64,000 nucleotides of DNA from JAZGGS01 sp963764825. Its GTDB lineage: Bacteria; Bacteroidota; Ignavibacteria; Ignavibacteriales; Ignavibacteriaceae. A program made the position numbers and the translations under genes. Under the pieces are notes generated by a model, which saw only the letters and a program-made list of their open reading frames with translations, was not told where the DNA came from and searched no databases. Positions 19,907 to 30,030 of the stretch are shown here, piece after piece; position 1 is the first letter of the stretch, and each line of letters starts with the position of its first letter. Location of the stretch: assembly GCA_963764825.1 (NCBI GenBank), contig CAVXUA010000004.1, positions 1 through 64,000 of the forward strand, given 5' to 3'.

Positions 19907-19980
19907 TAGCGGGGGAGGGATTCGAACCCCCGACACGTGGATTATGATTCCACTGCTCTAACCAACTGAGCTACCCCGCC
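19907..19980 (-). tRNA. tRNA with CAT anticodon, probably elongator tRNA-Met
   Basis: A 74-base cloverleaf reads on the minus strand: acceptor GGCGGGG pairs with CCCCGCT (first pair G-U), D arm GCTCAGTTGGTTAGAGC, anticodon arm GTGGA-ATCATAA-TCCAC with anticodon CAT, T arm with TTCGAAT. CCA is not encoded. The paired first position argues against initiator tRNA, which usually has an unpaired 1-72. CAT also fits tRNA-Ile2 modified by TilS, so Met versus Ile2 is not settled. It lies 22 bases before secG on the same strand. Confidence 0.9.
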
Positions 19981-20111
19981 CAATTGAGCTTGCAAATATA
20001 ATTATAAAACCTTGTAATTTCCAAAAATTCACCATTTTTCAGATGATAAATCTATCAGTTTACAGCTTATTGCGGATATAAATTAAGTATTCATTTCTGT
20101 AAATATCAGCA

Positions 20112-20903
20112 TCATTGCTCTGGAAATTCTTCGGAGTATATCCCGTTATCAAGCAAGCGTTGGTTTGTATTTGCTATCCTTTCAATCGGATCAGGATGAG
20201 TGGAAAGAAATACTTCTACAGAACTACTTGCGCCAACAAGCCCTTCATCTTCTAATTTTTCAAAAAAGAACTTAACTCCACCGGGATAATATCTTGTATC
20301 TTTAAGGTATTCAAATGAGTACTCATCAGATTCATCTTCGTCGTGCCGTGAATTTGCCAGGAATGCCAACCCCACAAAAAGATTCGTTGCAATCTCTGCA
20401 AGTACTGATGGATTTTCTCCGAGTAAAATTCCAAGCAAAATAGAAGTGCCATAATAAGCCGTTAATCTTTGAGTTGTGTGTCTGCGCTCTGCATGTGCAA
20501 TTTCGTGCCCTATAACACCAGCCAGTGCAGCTTCAGAATCGAGAAAGAGAAGAAGTCCAGTGTAGAGATAAATGTATCCCCCCGGAACGCAAAAAGCATT
20601 AAGCACGTTCGGGTCATCAATAATTTCCAGCTGGTAAGGAAAGATATTTTTATTTTCCACTTTTGCAGAAGCTAGTATATGATCAAAAATCCTTTGCTGA
20701 ATATATAATTTAACAGAAGGATCGCCGTAATAAATAGGATACTCTGATGGATTACTTCTTATCTCCTGGTCAATATCCATCCCAAGCCGGACATCATCTT
20801 CTTTTGTAAAGAGGTTTATTCCGCTTAATGTATCGCAGGAGGTTGTAAAAAGTGAAAGTGAGAACGCAGTGAGAAAAATCAGGTTGTAAAATTTTTTATT
20901 CAT
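20112..20903 (-). CDS. M48-family metalloprotease lipoprotein
   Basis: The signal peptide ends in a lipobox (SLFTTSC), so the mature protein is lipid-anchored. The zinc site is HEIAHAERRHTTQRL (HExxH) with the third ligand in the ESDEYSFEYL helix. At about 263 residues it matches short periplasmic M48 proteases of the BepA/LoiP group, which act in outer-membrane protein quality control. The start is ATG 20901-20903, preceded by AGGAGGAAG. Its first codons overlap the end of obgE by 8 bases, so the two are translationally linked. Confidence 0.88.
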   Translation of the reverse strand: MNKKFYNLIFLTAFSLSLFTTSCDTLSGINLFTKEDDVRLGMDIDQEIRSNPSEYPIYYGDPSVKLYIQQRIFDHILASAKVENKNIFPYQLEIIDDPNVLNAFCVPGGYIYLYTGLLLFLDSEAALAGVIGHEIAHAERRHTTQRLTAYYGTSILLGILLGENPSVLAEIATNLFVGLAFLANSRHDEDESDEYSFEYLKDTRYYPGGVKFFFEKLEDEGLVGASSSVEVFLSTHPDPIERIANTNQRLLDNGIYSEEFPEQ

Positions 20904-21891
20904 CTTCCTCCTCCAAAGTTTTCCAGAGCACATCTAATAATTTTTTGATTCCATAACCTGTTATCGAAGAAAAAACCAGCGGCTCTGAATTAACACCCTC
21001 AAATTTATGTTTTGATAATTTTTTAATACTCTCCTCATCAACCAAATCTGCTTTAGAAAAAGATACAATAATTTTTTTGTGAGTCAACCTGGTGCTGTAA
21101 TTTTTCAATTCACCCAATAAAACCTTAAAATCTTCATCATAATTTTCGGAACTAACTTCAATCATAACAAGCAGGATTCGCGTTCTTTCAATATGTCTTA
21201 AGAATTTATGACCAAGCCCTTTTCCTTCATGCGCACCTTCAATTATTCCCGGTATGTCTGCCATAGTAAAACTTTTGTACTCTTTATAGTTTACAATTCC
21301 CAGGTTTGGTTCAAGCGTGGTGAAGGGATAATCTGCAATTTTAGGACGCGCTGCAGATACTTTAGAGATAAGTGTTGATTTACCTGCATTCGGAAACCCA
21401 ACCAAACCAACATCAGCAATAAGTTTAAGCTCCAGTACTATTTTATTGGACCCACCCGATTTACCCGGTTCTGCATATCTTGGTGCACGGTTGGTTGGAG
21501 TTGCAAAGTTACTGTTTCCTTTACCCCCTTTACCGCCCTTTGCCAGCGTAACTTGCTTTTTATCTTTATCAAGATCGAAAAGAGTTTCACCAGTTTCAAA
21601 ATCTTTTATGATGGTGCCAACGGGAATGTTAATGATTATATCTTCACCTTTTTTACCATCTTTAAGCGAAGTTCCGCCTGCATCGCCGTCATCAGCTTTA
21701 TATTTTTTCTTGTACCTGAAATCTAAAAGTGTATTGAGATTGTGATGTGCTTTAAGAATAATGCTGCCTCCCCTGCCGCCGTTTCCCCCAGATGGACCTC
21801 CCTTCGGAACAAACTTTTCCCGCCTGAATGCTACAGCGCCGTCACCCCCTTTCCCCGCTTCCACTTCGACGACCGCATAATCTATGAACAT
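20896..21891 (-). CDS. obgE: Obg-family GTPase
   Basis: 331 residues, intact. The N-terminal Gly-rich Obg fold (FRREKFVPKGGPSGGNGGRGG, GAGG-type repeats) precedes a GTPase domain with G1 GFPNAGKST, G3 DIPGIIEGAHEGKGLGHKFL and G4 SKAD. It acts in large-subunit ribosome maturation and stress control. The C-terminal extension seen in some Obg proteins is absent. Its start overlaps the stop of the upstream acidic gene by one base (TAATG). Confidence 0.95.
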   Translation of the reverse strand: MFIDYAVVEVEAGKGGDGAVAFRREKFVPKGGPSGGNGGRGGSIILKAHHNLNTLLDFRYKKKYKADDGDAGGTSLKDGKKGEDIIINIPVGTIIKDFETGETLFDLDKDKKQVTLAKGGKGGKGNSNFATPTNRAPRYAEPGKSGGSNKIVLELKLIADVGLVGFPNAGKSTLISKVSAARPKIADYPFTTLEPNLGIVNYKEYKSFTMADIPGIIEGAHEGKGLGHKFLRHIERTRILLVMIEVSSENYDEDFKVLLGELKNYSTRLTHKKIIVSFSKADLVDEESIKKLSKHKFEGVNSEPLVFSSITGYGIKKLLDVLWKTLEEEDE

Positions 21892-23923
21892 TAAACTTGC
21901 CTGAAGTAATTAGAAACTGCGTTTGTGAACATGATGGCTTCTTTTGAGAACGGACTAATTTTATAAGAGAAAAAGACTCCCTTTAAAATTTCTGTTGCTC
22001 CTTTGTAAGACGAACATTCAGAAATTTTTTCTATAGTAGTAACAAAATCCATTTCATCACCACCAAAAATTGAAGAAGTGATTTTCTTAATCTCTTTTCT
22101 TTTCATATAACTGAACAGATCATTTTTGCGTTTGATAAATTCTTCGCCGGGCTGTTTCATCTTCTTCCAGTTCTTCACTCTCCTCAACAAGCTGGTGAAG
22201 TTCGTTATTTATTTCTTCCAATACCTTCATCAACTGCCTTAACCTCTTCATCTATAAATTCAGCAGAAGTTTCTTCATCATTTGTAAAAGCAATTTCGTC
22301 AACTGTTTCCAGGTCTGAATCAATTGAATCAATTTCCGAAAGTTCCTCTTCACCAGGAAATTTCTGCTCCACATCTACCTCAGATGAACGGATTTCCGGC
22401 AGGTCTTCCACGAAATCTTTTATTTCTTCCTGCTCAGGTTCAGGAAGATCTACTACTTCCGGCTGTATCTGTTGTTATTCCATCAAGCTCTTCAAAAACT
22501 TGCAGCAGATCATCTTCCAATGAATTCAACTCTTCTGCAATTTCCAGTTCACCATCTGCATCATCTAAATAAGTTTCTTCATCTGTTTCTACTTCACTTG
22601 GAACTGAAGTTTCAGGTATTTCATTTTTTTCGATTATATCTTCCCTCGGTTTATCAACTTCCGATTGTTCAACAAAATAATCATCAATCATCTCGTCAAC
22701 AATTTCTTTTTCAGAAATGGTATCGTTTACCTGTTCATCCGGTTTTTCGATATCAATTTCCTCTTCGCCAGAAAGATCATTAGTTTTTTCAGTTTCTTCT
22801 ACAACGCTTTCTTCGTCTGTAATTTCTTCAAATAATTTTTCCGCCGAAGTTTCATCTATGATTTTCTCAATTGAATTTTCATCATCTAACTCCTTCAATT
22901 CTTGCTCATACATCTCTATAAGTTTTTCTTCTTCAGAATCCAGGAGGTCACTCATCTCTGCATTTTCTAAATCTGCAGCGTGATCATCTGCCAGTTGCCC
23001 GAGAGTTTTCGTTCTGCTTTTTCATCCTGGACTCCATCAGTTTCTTCATCAATATCCTTTTCTTCTTCTTTTACAGACTGTTCATCGACCGGGATACTTT
23101 CTGTTTGTTCATCAGTTTCTAAATTCTCTTCAACTTCAGCTTTTTCTGTTTCAGGTTCAACTGGAGCTGGAGCTAATAGAATTTTCTGAATTTCTTCAAT
23201 ATCGTATTCTTTCTTTGCACCTTCTGTAACAGGTACTGCGCGGCGAAGATTTAAAAGATAATTAACAAGGTTTTTTTCTTTTAAAAGAATTTCTACTGCA
23301 ATTGGAGATACTTTTGTTTTATCCAGTCCGCCTATATTGAAAAAATCACCAATAGATTTAAGCGCATTATAGATAAGCTGGTCCGCATTTGATTTAAAAA
23401 GTTCGCGGTCAATTTTGTTCAAGATAAGATCGAATTCAGTTGCAGAAAGTTGTACAATTTTTCTTTTGGATAAGTATGCGGCAAGAACATTTTTTATATA
23501 ATCATAATAATAGACGTAGTTGAGCATCATTTCCAGCTCATCTGCAGAAACATATTTAAGATCGTGGTAGATTAATTTAGTGACCGACCATTTGGGTCTG
23601 ACTACGTAATTTGCATTAAATGATACAGCCTGGATAATAAGTTTTTTAACATCCTCGATTGAGATCTTCTTGGTTTTTTTAATCTCACTGGATATCTCAT
23701 GAAAACGCTGAAAGATCTCATTACCGGAATAATCGAAATATGAATTCTGCAGAAGTTTTTTCCTATCGGCATAAATCATATAATCGAGTTCGGCTGAAAT
23801 GTAGCGAAGTATGGCAGGATGCAAATCAGTGCCTGCCAGCTTTTCATAAGTAAAAAAGGCACCAAGCCCTTTAACCTTGTTGAGACAAAAATCGCTTATA
23901 AATTTTATCTCTTTTTCAAACAT
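21891..23923 (-). CDS. Large acidic protein of unknown function upstream of obgE (frameshifted)
   Basis: Not recognised. The N-terminal third is alpha-helical and well ordered (FEKEIKFISDFCLNKVKGLGAFFTYEKL, LIYHDLKYVSADELEMMLNYVYYYDYIKN). The middle is a long Glu/Asp-rich, low-complexity stretch. The C-terminal 75 residues are ordered again (EEFIKRKNDLFSYMKRKEIKKI, FGGDEMDFVTTIEKI). The frame shifts near 22975, 22450, 22200 and 22150 in the acidic part. Spacing to obgE (1-base overlap) indicates co-translation. The start used is the ATG with GAGAG upstream at 23921; a GTG 24 bases earlier is possible. Confidence 0.6.
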
Positions 23924-23960
23924 TATTGTTCTCTCATTATTAGACACCGCAAGATAAAAA

Positions 23961-23989
23961 AAATCCCGATTAAAGTTTAACCGGGATTT
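23961..23989 (-). terminator. Terminator of the sdh operon
   Basis: Long hairpin with arms AAATCCCG / CGGGATTT plus inner TTAAA/TTTAA pairing, followed on the minus strand by TTTTTTTT. It lies 50 bases after the sdhB stop. Confidence 0.85.
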
Positions 23990-24040
23990 TATTCTTATTT
24001 TATCTTATTTTCGGCATATCATCTCAAAGTAGGATATTTT

Positions 24041-24805
24041 TTATACGTCCTGAGTTTTTAGCTTAGCCGAAACAAAATCTCTGTTCATTCTTGCAATGTT
24101 TGTGATTGAGATTCCTTTGGGGCATTCTGCTTCGCAAGCATAAGTATTTGTACAACTTCCAAATCCCATTTCATCCATAACTGCAACCATTTTCTGCACT
24201 CTTTGATTTCTTTCAGGCTGCCCTTGAGGAAGAAGTGCATATTGGGAAACCTTTGCCCCGACAAACAACATTGCAGATGCATTTTTACAAGCTGCAACAC
24301 AAGCACCGCAGCCAATACACTCAGCGGCATCCATTGCAAGTGAGGATGTTTCTTTAGAAATGGGAATTTCATTAGCATCCGGTACACCGCCAGTGTTAAT
24401 AGAAACATAACCGCCGGCTTGCAAAATCTTATCCATTCCTGCCCGCTCAACAATCAAATCCTTCAAAACAGGAAAAGCTTTTGCTCGGAATGGTTCAATA
24501 TAAATTGTTTCACCTTCTTCAAAATTCCGCATATGAAGCTGGCAGGTAGCAATTTTTGGTATTTTGCTGTGCGGATGACCATTTATAACCAATCCGCAGG
24601 TACCGCAAATACCTTCACGGCAATCGCTTTCGAATGCAACAGGATTTTTTCCTTCCCTTTCCAGCCGATCGTTCAGTTCATCCAGCATTTCAAGTATTGA
24701 TGCTTCCGGTGAAACTGAAACATTAAATTTTTCAAAACTACCAACTGATTTTGGAGATTCCTGTCTCCATATCATCAAAGTTAAATTCATATTTTCGCTA
24801 CTCAT
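24041..24805 (-). CDS. sdhB: Succinate dehydrogenase/fumarate reductase iron-sulfur subunit
   Basis: 254 residues, intact. It carries the 2Fe-2S ligands (CREGICGTC and a later Cys in ATCQLHM), the 4Fe-4S motif CIGCGACVAAC, and further Cys in CTNTYACEAECPKG for the 3Fe-4S cluster. It passes electrons from the flavoprotein to the membrane heme subunit. Last gene of sdhCAB; the stop of sdhA abuts its start. The order and the single large membrane subunit fit a type B enzyme, as in Bacteroidota. Confidence 0.95.
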   Translation of the reverse strand: MSSENMNLTLMIWRQESPKSVGSFEKFNVSVSPEASILEMLDELNDRLEREGKNPVAFESDCREGICGTCGLVINGHPHSKIPKIATCQLHMRNFEEGETIYIEPFRAKAFPVLKDLIVERAGMDKILQAGGYVSINTGGVPDANEIPISKETSSLAMDAAECIGCGACVAACKNASAMLFVGAKVSQYALLPQGQPERNQRVQKMVAVMDEMGFGSCTNTYACEAECPKGISITNIARMNRDFVSAKLKTQDV

Positions 24806-26715
24806 TATTTGTAACTCCTTGTAGCTAGTTTTACATTTTCAAATTCAAGAGGTTCTTTATGAAGTTTCCATTTCCCAATTTCCTCGAACTCCCAGGCTGA
24901 TACGTGAGTATATTCATCATCATTGCGTAAAGCTTCTCCTTCTTTAGTTTGATATTCTTCACGGAAATGTCCGCCGCAGGATTCATTTCTATCAAGCGCA
25001 TCAACAGCCATTAGTTCACCAAGTTCGAGATAATCAGCAACTCTTCCTGCACGTTCTAAAGTTTGATTTATGTCTGCATCAACGCCAACTACTTTTACAT
25101 TTTTCCAGAAGTCATCGCGTAATTCTTTTATCTCTTCAATTGCTTCCTTTAATCCCTTTTCATTGCGAGCCATGCCAACTTTACCCCACATAACTCTACC
25201 TAATTTCTTGTGAATTTCATCAACAGTTTTATTGCCATTTACGGAAAGTAAGTTTTTTGTTAATATCATCAACTTCTTTTTGTACATTATTAAATTCGGT
25301 ATGATCAACATCGAACTTTTCAGGTTTTTCACTAGCGAGATAATTACTAATTGTGTATGGTGCAACAAAATAGCCGTCTGCAAGCCCCTGCATTAATGCA
25401 CTGGCGCCAAGCCTGTTTGCTCCGTGATCGGAGAAGTTTGCTTCGCCAAGAACGAATAAACCAGGGATAGTGCTTTCAAATTATAATCAACCCAAACGCC
25501 GCCCATTGTGTAATGAGGAGCAGGATAAATTTTCATCGGAACCTGGTATGGATTTTCTCCTGTAATTGTTTCATACATCTCGAACAGGTTACCATATCTT
25601 TCTTCAATAACATTTTTACCTAATCGATTTATTGCATCGGCAAAATCGAGATAAACTGCTTCGCCGCCGTCAACTCCTCTTCCTTCATCACAAACTTCTT
25701 TTGCACTCCTGGAAGAAATATCACGCGGTGATAGATTTCCGAAGGATGGATATTTTCTTTCTAAGTAATAATCTCTTTCTTCTTCAGGAATATCACCTGC
25801 TTTCCGTGTTTCACCTGCTTTTTTCGGAACCCATATTCTTCCATCGTTACGTAAACTTTCGCTCATCAAAGCCAATTTAGATTGGCTTTCTCCATGAAGA
25901 GGTAAACAGGTTGGATGAATTTGTGTGTAGCACGGATTTGCAAACGCTGCACCTTTTTTATGAGCACGCCATGCAGCAGTTGCATTACAGTTCATAGCAT
26001 TAGTGGAAAGAAAAAATACATTAGAATATCCTCCTGTTGCAAGCACTACAGCATGAGCAGAATGCTTTTCAATCTCGCCGGTAACAAGATCTCTACTGAT
26101 TATTCCTTTGGCATGTCCGTCAATAACAACAAGCTCAAGCATTTCTTTTCGGGTTAATAATTCCACGCTTCCCTTTCCTACCTGCATATTAAGTGCACTA
26201 ATAGCACCGAGTAAAAGCTGCTGCCCCGTTTGTCCTCTTGCATAAAAAGTTCTGGAAACCTGTGCCCCGCCAAAAGATCTATTATCTAATAGTCCACCGT
26301 ATTCTCTTGCAAACGGAACACCTTGTGCAACACACTGATCGATAATATTGTTGCTAACTTCTGCAAGGCGATAAACATTTGCTTCCCGCCCACGAAAATC
26401 ACCACCTTTTACAGTGTCATAAAATAATCTGTAAACAGAATCTCCATCATTCTGATAATTTTTTGCTGCATTAATCCCACCCTGTGCAGCGATACTGTGC
26501 GCTCTTCTACCGCTATCGTGATAAGTAAATGCTTTAACGTTGTAACCAAGTGCACCAAGACTTGCAGCAGCAGAAGCTCCGGCAAGACCTGTTCCCACAA
26601 CAATGATATCGAATTTTCTTTTGTTTGCCGGGTTAACCAGCTTCATATTAAATTTATGATTGGTCCATTTATCAGCAATGGGTCCTTCGGGTATTTTAGA
26701 ATCTAATCTTATCAT
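24805..26715 (-). CDS. sdhA: Succinate dehydrogenase/fumarate reductase flavoprotein subunit (frameshifted)
   Basis: Covalent-FAD subunit oxidising succinate to fumarate in the TCA cycle. Visible: FAD site VVGTGLAGASAAASLGALGY, the His-containing flavin attachment stretch RRAHSIAAQGGINAAKN, the active-site region HPTCLPLHGES, and the Arg-bearing APHYTMGGVWVD. The C-terminal domain has the RNESCGGHFREEYQT motif. The frame shifts near 25480 and 25260, and both sides align with the family. Joined length is about 636 residues. Confidence 0.94.
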
Positions 26716-27386
26716 TACTTACCTCCCAACGAAGATATAAAAAAGTAGATAGGAAATGAGGCGAACCCTACAGCCATCAGAATTGCATAAAGAGTTCCGA
26801 TCTTTTCAATAAAAGGAGTATATTTTTTATGTGTCCAGCCAAACGTTTGAAAAGCACTTTGGAATCCATGATTAAGATGGAAACCAAGAAGCACCATGGC
26901 AATAACATATAAACAGAACATACAACAGGATAAGAAAACCATTCCATTACAATGTTGTAATAGCTGTGATCTACCACATGATTTCCAAAATTGAATGCAT
27001 ACCAAAGTGTTGACAGATGAGTAACCAGGAAGATAAAAACTATACCGCCTGTCCATATCATCCAGCGAGAAGAGAATGTACTATTCTCGGAAGATGCATT
27101 CACTTTATAATTTATTGGGTTCGCCTTTTTATTTTCGAACCACAGCTTAATGCCGTTATAAATATGATAAATAAACACCAACGCAAGAATAACTTCAACA
27201 ACTCTGATTAACGGCTTAACAATATCAAGAGTTGAAACGTATCCGTTAAAAGTTTCTTCGCCAATATATAAGTGTTAAATTTCCCGCAAGATGAACCAGC
27301 AGGAACAGTATTAGAGCGATGCCCGAAACTGCCATCACGAACTTCCTGCCAATGGAGGACTTAATAAAATTTAATATCCATCCCAT
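26715..27386 (-). CDS. sdhC: Succinate dehydrogenase cytochrome b subunit, type B (frameshifted)
   Basis: Membrane anchor that carries heme b and reduces quinone. The N terminus is GWILNFIKSSIGRKFVMAVSG, followed by five hydrophobic helices with His residues in LLVHLAGN, LVTHLSTLWYAFNFGNH and GFHLNHGFQSAFQT, as expected for a diheme single-subunit anchor. The start is ATG 27384-27386, preceded by AGGAG. Frameshifts near 27275 and 26930-27050 divide it into three frames. First gene of sdhCAB, with a 370-base divergent promoter region upstream. Confidence 0.88.
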
Positions 27387-27756
27387 TAAAAACTCCTTTT
27401 AAAAACGTGTAATAGGAAAAATTAAATGAGTTATTTAAAATGAAAGAAAGATTTGTTATGCCGGGATTAAAGTATTCCGGGCTCACTATTTGAAAATTAC
27501 AAATCAATAGATTGGAACTGTAAAATTGTGTATAACAATAATTTTGCATTTGAAAACTATTAAATAACCATTATAAAATCAATTTAACCATATTAATTCC
27601 AACCGTTAATTACCTACTTGATTTCTATTCTTATTAAGATTAAGTTTAGATAGTGATAGTTAAAATTCAAAAGAATTCCTCCAACTGATTAATCCTTAAT
27701 TTCTTACCAAAAAAATATTTGTATAGTTGCGCTAATTATTATAGAATTGCAGGGTT
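27387..27756. other. Divergent intergenic region between sdhCAB and the electron-transfer cluster
   Basis: 370 very AT-rich bases with no coding frame I would trust. It must hold the promoters for sdhC (left) and the b-type cytochrome gene (right). TATAGTTG just before 27757 is only a weak match to a minus-7 box. No repeat or RNA element was seen. Confidence 0.4.
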
Positions 27757-28632
27757 ATGAATAAAACATTACACAAAATATACGTGGGATCATTTTTTGT
27801 AGTTGGAATTGCTGTGCTTATTCTACTGGCTATAAACGGTTACGAGTATTACAATACTTCCCTCGAAGAAAGATTTTTCAACCTTCAGCATGATTCACTT
27901 AAACCGAGTGGTACGATTGGGCACGGAATTGGTATTATTGGAACGCTTATGATGATAGTTGGTGTGGCTGGTTATATGATAAGGAAAAGAGTAAGAAAAC
28001 TATATAACCTCGGTTACTTAAAACACTGGCTTGAGTTTCATATTTTTCTTTGTACAGTTGGACCGGTACTTGTTCTTTATCATACTGCATTCAAATTCGG
28101 CGGTATCGTTTCAGTAAGTTTTTGGAGTATGGTGTTGGTTGTACTTAGTGGGGTTGTAGGCAGATTTATCTATATACAAATACCAAGAACTATTCAGGGT
28201 AAAGAATTAAGTAGCAAGGATTTGAATGAAATCAGAGAAAGACATGCAATGAAAGTCAGAAGTCTTTTAAGTGAAGATACGATGACTCTTTCTGAGTTTG
28301 AAAAGGTTGCCTCGCCGGATAGATATAAAAAATTTAGATTGACCTCATTGGTTGGTTTTGGTTTTAAAGACTACTTTGATATTAAAAGAGTAATGAAACT
28401 ATTAAAAAAACGCATTAAGTATTTGCAATTAACAAATGAAGAAGGCTTGGAAATTATTAAAGCCGCCAAATCGGAAATTGTTATTTCAAGAAGAATAGGA
28501 TTGTTAACAACTTTCCATAAACTGTTCCACTATTGGCACGTAGCTCATTTGCCATTTGCAATTGCTATGTTTGTAATTATGATAATTCACGTTGGGGTAA
28601 CTGTAATTTTCGGATATAAATGGATCTTTTAA
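27757..28632 (+). CDS. Membrane-bound b-type cytochrome-like protein
   Basis: 291 residues with about five membrane helices. His pairs lie in helices: LKHWLEFHIF and VLVLYHTAF, then TTFHKLFHYWHVAHLPFA and VIMIIHVGV, which could hold two b hemes. A charged cytosolic loop (residues about 150-225) separates the two helical parts. The closest class I can name is the NarI/cytochrome b561-like quinol-heme proteins; exact family not recognised. It opens a rightward run of electron-transfer genes and ends 10 bases before the TPR gene. Likely role: electron entry or quinone exchange. Confidence 0.6.
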   Translation: MNKTLHKIYVGSFFVVGIAVLILLAINGYEYYNTSLEERFFNLQHDSLKPSGTIGHGIGIIGTLMMIVGVAGYMIRKRVRKLYNLGYLKHWLEFHIFLCTVGPVLVLYHTAFKFGGIVSVSFWSMVLVVLSGVVGRFIYIQIPRTIQGKELSSKDLNEIRERHAMKVRSLLSEDTMTLSEFEKVASPDRYKKFRLTSLVGFGFKDYFDIKRVMKLLKKRIKYLQLTNEEGLEIIKAAKSEIVISRRIGLLTTFHKLFHYWHVAHLPFAIAMFVIMIIHVGVTVIFGYKWIF

Positions 28633-28642
28633 GGAGATAAAA

Positions 28643-29248
28643 ATGAAATTCAAACCACTCTATTTTTACGGAGCAATATTACTTGCTGTTGTAGTAATTC
28701 TAATAGTTGTTACTCAGCAAAAGGATGAACAAAAGGAATTGAGCGATAATAAAATAAGTACAGAAGAAATGCCGCAGGATGATGTTCATTCTCAATTCAG
28801 TAACCCGGATGACAGTTCTCCAAGCAAAGAAAACCTTTCGGAAGAGTATCATCAAAAATTAGCAGAATTAAAAAATACTGTTGAACAAAATCCGGGTGAT
28901 ACTTTAGCTATGCGCCATTATGCTGACTACCTTGCAGCAGCACATCAAAATAATGAAGCTGTTTCAAACTATAGTAAAATACTGGAAATTGACCCATCGA
29001 GAATAGACATTCTTTTCAATTTATCTTTCATTTACTACAATGCTGGAAACATGGATAAGGCAGATGAATATAATAACCGCGTCCTAAAACTTGAACCTGA
29101 ACATGTAAGTGCACTATACAATAAAGGTGCAATTTCTGCAACGCGCGGAGATAAAGAAACAGCCAGAGAAATTTGGAACAGGATTGTAAATGACTTTCCT
29201 CAATCGGAAACTACTGAGCTTGCAAAACAATCACTCGAACGACTATGA
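28643..29248 (+). CDS. Membrane-anchored TPR protein
   Basis: 201 residues. One N-terminal helix (residues about 5-24) anchors it, then comes an acidic linker and about three tetratricopeptide repeats (NPGDTLAMRHYADYLAAAHQNNEAVSNY, DPSRIDILFNLSFIYYNAGNMDKAD, EPEHVSALYNKGAISATRGDKETAR). It resembles the CcmH/NrfG-type TPR proteins that help assemble c-type cytochromes. An AAGGAG site precedes the ATG. Placed before Rieske, cytochrome b and multiheme genes, it may help assemble that complex. Confidence 0.7.
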   Translation: MKFKPLYFYGAILLAVVVILIVVTQQKDEQKELSDNKISTEEMPQDDVHSQFSNPDDSSPSKENLSEEYHQKLAELKNTVEQNPGDTLAMRHYADYLAAAHQNNEAVSNYSKILEIDPSRIDILFNLSFIYYNAGNMDKADEYNNRVLKLEPEHVSALYNKGAISATRGDKETAREIWNRIVNDFPQSETTELAKQSLERL

Positions 29249-29590
29249 TTCTTCTGCTAAACCTTGTTTATTAATCTGTTAATAATTTTGTAGGATTTTG
29301 GATTATTGATGATTTTTTCTCTAATTTGAAATGTCGCTATCATTAACTACTTTATTATTGGCAATAATTCACTGAACAAGAACATTCTCTGAACAGCAAT
29401 AATTTATGTTGAAGCATTTTGAGAGAACTGTAATTAGACCAAAACTCCTTCCAATGGATATTCTCCTCCGGACTGTAAAGTCAAAGATTAATCACTACAT
29501 ATTAAAACATAATCCCTATCAACTTATTTTTATAAATACCTCAAAGGATTTTTGCAAAAAGAATTTATAAAGTCATAACAAAGGATTGCT
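29249..29590. other. Intergenic stretch before the Rieske gene
   Basis: 342 AT-rich bases with no convincing gene, RNA or strong hairpin seen. It probably carries a promoter for the Rieske/cytochrome b genes. Confidence 0.4.
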
Positions 29591-30026
29591 ATGTCGTTAA
29601 ACCGAAGAAAATTTATTAATTCATTACTTGGAATTAGTGGGCTGGGAGGATTGATAGCAATACTTTACCCTACCCTTTCTTACCTCAAACCTCCAAAATT
29701 GGAAACGCCTAAAGTAAACTCAGTAAAAGCAGGTTTAGCTTCTGAGTTTCAATTGAACAGTTCTAAGATTATTAAATTTGGAAGAAAACCAGTGATATTG
29801 GTTAAAACGGAAGAAGGAAAGTTTTTGGCGCTTGCTGGTAACATGCACACATCTTGATTGCATAGTTCAGTATAAAGAAGATACTAGGCAAATATGGTGC
29901 GCCTGCCATAATGGTGTATATGATCTGAATGGACGAAATATTTCGGGTCCGCCGCCAAAACCACTGGATAACTATGATGTGAAAGTAGTTAAAGATGAAA
30001 TTATTATAACAACTCAAGCAGGCTAA
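29591..30026 (+). CDS. Rieske iron-sulfur protein (frameshifted)
   Basis: High-potential 2Fe-2S subunit of a quinol:cytochrome c reductase. An N-terminal twin-arginine-like start (LNRRKFINSLLGISGLGG) and membrane helix are followed by the two cluster-binding boxes CTHLDC and CACHNG, then SGPPPKPLDNYDV. The frame breaks near 29842, where one extra A turns GGTACATGC into GGTAACATGC. Joined length is about 145 residues. It is directly followed by cytochrome b (4-base gap). Confidence 0.92.
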
Positions 30027-30030
30027 AATT

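Noticed and set aside
19886..19936. Longer secG start through the tRNA
   Set aside because: It would translate the tRNA sequence; AGGAG and a normal SecG N terminus support ATG 19883-19885.
22324..22983. Ser/Phe-rich plus-strand frames across the acidic gene
   Set aside because: They are antisense shadows of the Glu/Asp-rich coding strand, without ribosome binding sites or recognisable domains.
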